15,353 nucleotides of DNA, from assembly GCA_030042915.1 (NCBI GenBank), contig JASHYS010000193.1, positions 1-15,353 on the forward strand, given 5' to 3'. The DNA is from Acidobacteriaceae bacterium. GTDB taxonomy: Bacteria; Acidobacteriota; Terriglobia; Terriglobales; Acidobacteriaceae. A model generated the notes under the pieces. That model was not told the origin of the DNA. It saw only the letters and a list, made by a program, of their open reading frames with translations, and ran no database searches. Made by a program: the position numbers and the translations under genes. Within the stretch, counting starts at the first letter, position 1, and each line of letters opens with the position of its first letter. Positions 13,565-15,353 of this stretch are shown piece by piece.

Positions 13565-13598
13565 GGTGGACTCGAAGAGGCTGGAGGCCGAGTCCACC
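13565..13598 (+). promoter_or_regulatory. Leader hairpin at the start of the PP2C gene
   Basis: GGTGGACTC (13565-13573) and GAGTCCACC (13590-13598) form a perfect 9-bp stem; the right arm ends 2 bases before ATG 13601. The 16-base loop contains GGAGG (13583-13587), the only nearby ribosome-binding candidate, but 13 bases from the ATG. It could be a translational control structure or a DNA operator. Confidence 0.5.
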
Positions 13599-13600
13599 GT

Positions 13601-15353
13601 ATGCTTTGCTGCCGCCGCCTGCGCCGGCTTTTGCTACAACTTATTTTCTTCGCGCTGCTGGGAGTGTGGTGCAGCCCGCGCTTCCTTTGCGCGCAGACGT
13701 TTGACGCCACCGGTCTTCGCGAGCCGACCGAGCTGGGCGTGACCTGGCTGGTGAAACCGGGCGACGACCCGGCCTATGCGCGCGCCGATTACGACGATTC
13801 GCAGTGGACGCACGTGGATACGAACCACTCGCTGAAGGAGTATTTCCCCAACGGGCGCGGGGGAGTGTGGTGGTACCGGCTGCACGTGAAAGTAGCTCCC
13901 CACCAGGCCGGGCTGACGCTGGAGGAGTACTTCCTTTCGAGCGCTTTCGAGATCTACGTGAATGGGGAGAAACTGCTGGCCAGCGGGCAGGTTTCGCCCT
14001 ATCACCCGTACACCTTTTCCGCGCGCATCTTCAAACCCATTCCCGACGCGGCGATTGCCACCGGCTCCGTGGTAATCGCGATGCGCCTGTATGTTTCCCC
14101 CAATGAGTGGTTGCAAGCGTTTCCCGGCTACTATCCCTACAACCTGACCATCGGGCAGGAGTCGGCGATCAGCGATCATGTCTGGCTGAGGACGATTGGG
14201 GACAATCTCCTGCAGTGGATTTTTGACTTTGGCGGCCTGGGGCTGGGCATCATTGCGCTCGCCATGTTCCTGGCCCAGCGACGGCAGCAGCGCGAGTATC
14301 TCTGGATCGTTCTGGACGAAGTCGTCGTGGTGCTGCAAATGCCGCTGCAGTTCTACCAGCTTTTTCATAACCTTCCCGCGTGGTCGGCGTACATCAACGG
14401 CGGCATGCAAATCGCGGGTGTGGTGTTCCTGGCTCTGATGTTTGTGGCCTTTCTGCGCATGCGGGTGCAACGCTGGCTGCGGGTGTGGCTGGTGCTGACT
14501 GCGGTGGGAATCCTGTACGGGTCCTGGCAAACAGCCACGGGCAACGGCTCTTTGATCGGCACCATTCTCAGTCTTGCGCCTCAGCTGGGTCTGATGGCGG
14601 GAATCATTCCCGTCCTGCTGATTATGCACTGGCGGCGCGGGAATCAGGAGGCGGGCATCCTGCTGATCCCGGCGATCGTGGCCAGCCTGACAAGCTACCT
14701 GCAGATTTTGCTCTTCGTCTTCGGCTCGATTCCCGAGTTCACGGGCATCTCACAGCGAATTGCGAACGCTGTTTATACGTGGACGGTGGGACCATTCAAC
14801 ATCAACATCGGGGGCATTTCCGGCTGCCTCTTTGAGCTCTCGCTGGCGGTGATTCTGGTGGTGCGCTCTACGCGCATTGCGCAGCAGCAGGCACACATGG
14901 AGACGGAGCTGGCGGCGGCGCGCGAGGTACAGAAGATCCTTCTGCCGGAGCAGATTGGGGGTGTGAAGGGATTCAGCATCGAAGCCGCTTACGAGCCGGC
15001 GCAGCAGGTGGGCGGAGACTTCTTTCAAATTCTGCCCGATGCTGACGGCTCGCTGCTGGTGGTGGTTGGTGACGTGGCGGGCAAAGGCTTGCCGGCGGCC
15101 ATGCTGGTTTCAGTGCTGGTAGGCGCGATTCGGGGCATCGCGGAGTTTACGCCGGAGCCCGCTGAGCTGCTGGTGCACCTGAACGAGCGCCTGATTGGCC
15201 GCGTGAAGGATGAGTTTGCGACCGCGCTGGCGGCGCGTATAGAGCCCGATGGCGCTGTGCGCCTTGCCAATGCCGGCCACCTGGCCCCTTATCTGGAGGG
15301 CAACGAAGTTGAAGTGGAGGGCGCGCTGCCACTGGGTTTAAGGAGCGGAACGC
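13601..15353 (+). CDS. Membrane-bound SpoIIE/RsbU-type PP2C serine phosphatase (3' end outside window)
   Basis: The frame is open from ATG 13601 to the window edge (584 codons, incomplete). An in-frame TAG at 13562 rules out a much longer start. Residues 1-31 are a signal peptide or signal anchor. Residues 33-200 are a periplasmic sensor with a jelly-roll look (DDSQWTHV, GVWWYRLHVKV, FEIYVNGEKLL), like galactose-binding or 7TMR-DISM extracellular domains. Residues about 204-422 hold roughly seven membrane helices. A short linker (METELAAAREVQKILLP, 433-449) leads to the phosphatase: YEPAQQVGGDFF (464-475) and GDVAGKGLPAAMLVS (490-504) carry metal-binding Asp473 and Asp491, and ATALAARIEPDG plus LANAGHLAPY follow. 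Such enzymes dephosphorylate anti-anti-sigma factors to release stress sigma factors. No antagonist or kinase gene is visible in the window. Confidence 0.9.
   Translation, partial: MLCCRRLRRLLLQLIFFALLGVWCSPRFLCAQTFDATGLREPTELGVTWLVKPGDDPAYARADYDDSQWTHVDTNHSLKEYFPNGRGGVWWYRLHVKVAPHQAGLTLEEYFLSSAFEIYVNGEKLLASGQVSPYHPYTFSARIFKPIPDAAIATGSVVIAMRLYVSPNEWLQAFPGYYPYNLTIGQESAISDHVWLRTIGDNLLQWIFDFGGLGLGIIALAMFLAQRRQQREYLWIVLDEVVVVLQMPLQFYQLFHNLPAWSAYINGGMQIAGVVFLALMFVAFLRMRVQRWLRVWLVLTAVGILYGSWQTATGNGSLIGTILSLAPQLGLMAGIIPVLLIMHWRRGNQEAGILLIPAIVASLTSYLQILLFVFGSIPEFTGISQRIANAVYTWTVGPFNINIGGISGCLFELSLAVILVVRSTRIAQQQAHMETELAAAREVQKILLPEQIGGVKGFSIEAAYEPAQQVGGDFFQILPDADGSLLVVVGDVAGKGLPAAMLVSVLVGAIRGIAEFTPEPAELLVHLNERLIGRVKDEFATALAARIEPDGAVRLANAGHLAPYLEGNEVEVEGALPLGLRSGT

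Noticed and set aside
13634..14629. 331-codon open frame on the - strand
   Set aside because: It lies antisense to the PP2C phosphatase, whose sensor, membrane and catalytic parts are unmistakable; the antisense peptide is low-complexity His/Gln/Arg-rich as expected of a shadow frame.

Overview
The window looks like a GC-rich chromosomal stretch from an Acidobacteriota, probably class Terriglobia. This is inferred from a VWFA-related protein of the type expanded in that phylum, small secreted lipocalin-like and cytochrome c proteins of familiar acidobacterial style, hairpin-rich intergenic DNA, and start codons lying just downstream of -10-like boxes. I see no transposase, integrase, CRISPR array, tRNA or rRNA. 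The only hint of an accessory region is the HNH endonuclease tail at the left edge next to an orphan secreted protein.

Left part (1-4384, all + strand): the C-terminal tail of an HNH endonuclease; a 643-residue exported protein with a cysteine-rich C-terminal half that I cannot name; a two-gene SRPBCC/ArsR operon with two palindromic operators set around its promoter; and a secreted VWFA-domain protein with a degenerate metal site.

Middle (4522-8945): a Tat-exported gamma-glutamyltransferase-family protein on the - strand, divergent from a DHA2-type multidrug MFS exporter on the + strand, with several dyads in the gap. A periplasmic monohaem cytochrome c follows.

Right part (8946-15353): an intergenic stretch with three hairpins that share a CTAAAG loop; an SDR oxidoreductase; a 510-base non-coding gap with two strong tetraloop hairpins; pgeF (peptidoglycan-editing laccase-domain hydrolase) converging on an HU/IHF-family gene; a dolichyl-phosphate-glucosyltransferase-like GT2 enzyme; a small secreted protein with a glycine run; and a large membrane-bound SpoIIE/RsbU-type PP2C phosphatase that runs off the window. 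The phosphatase start codon sits directly after a 9-bp hairpin whose loop holds the only nearby ribosome binding site.

Most genes look independently transcribed. Only SRPBCC/ArsR is a clear operon (20-base overlap). Envelope functions dominate: at least six products carry export signals or membrane segments. No convincing new multi-gene system is present. The best leads are the ArsR operator architecture, the unrecognised cysteine-rich secreted protein and the structured leader of the phosphatase gene.
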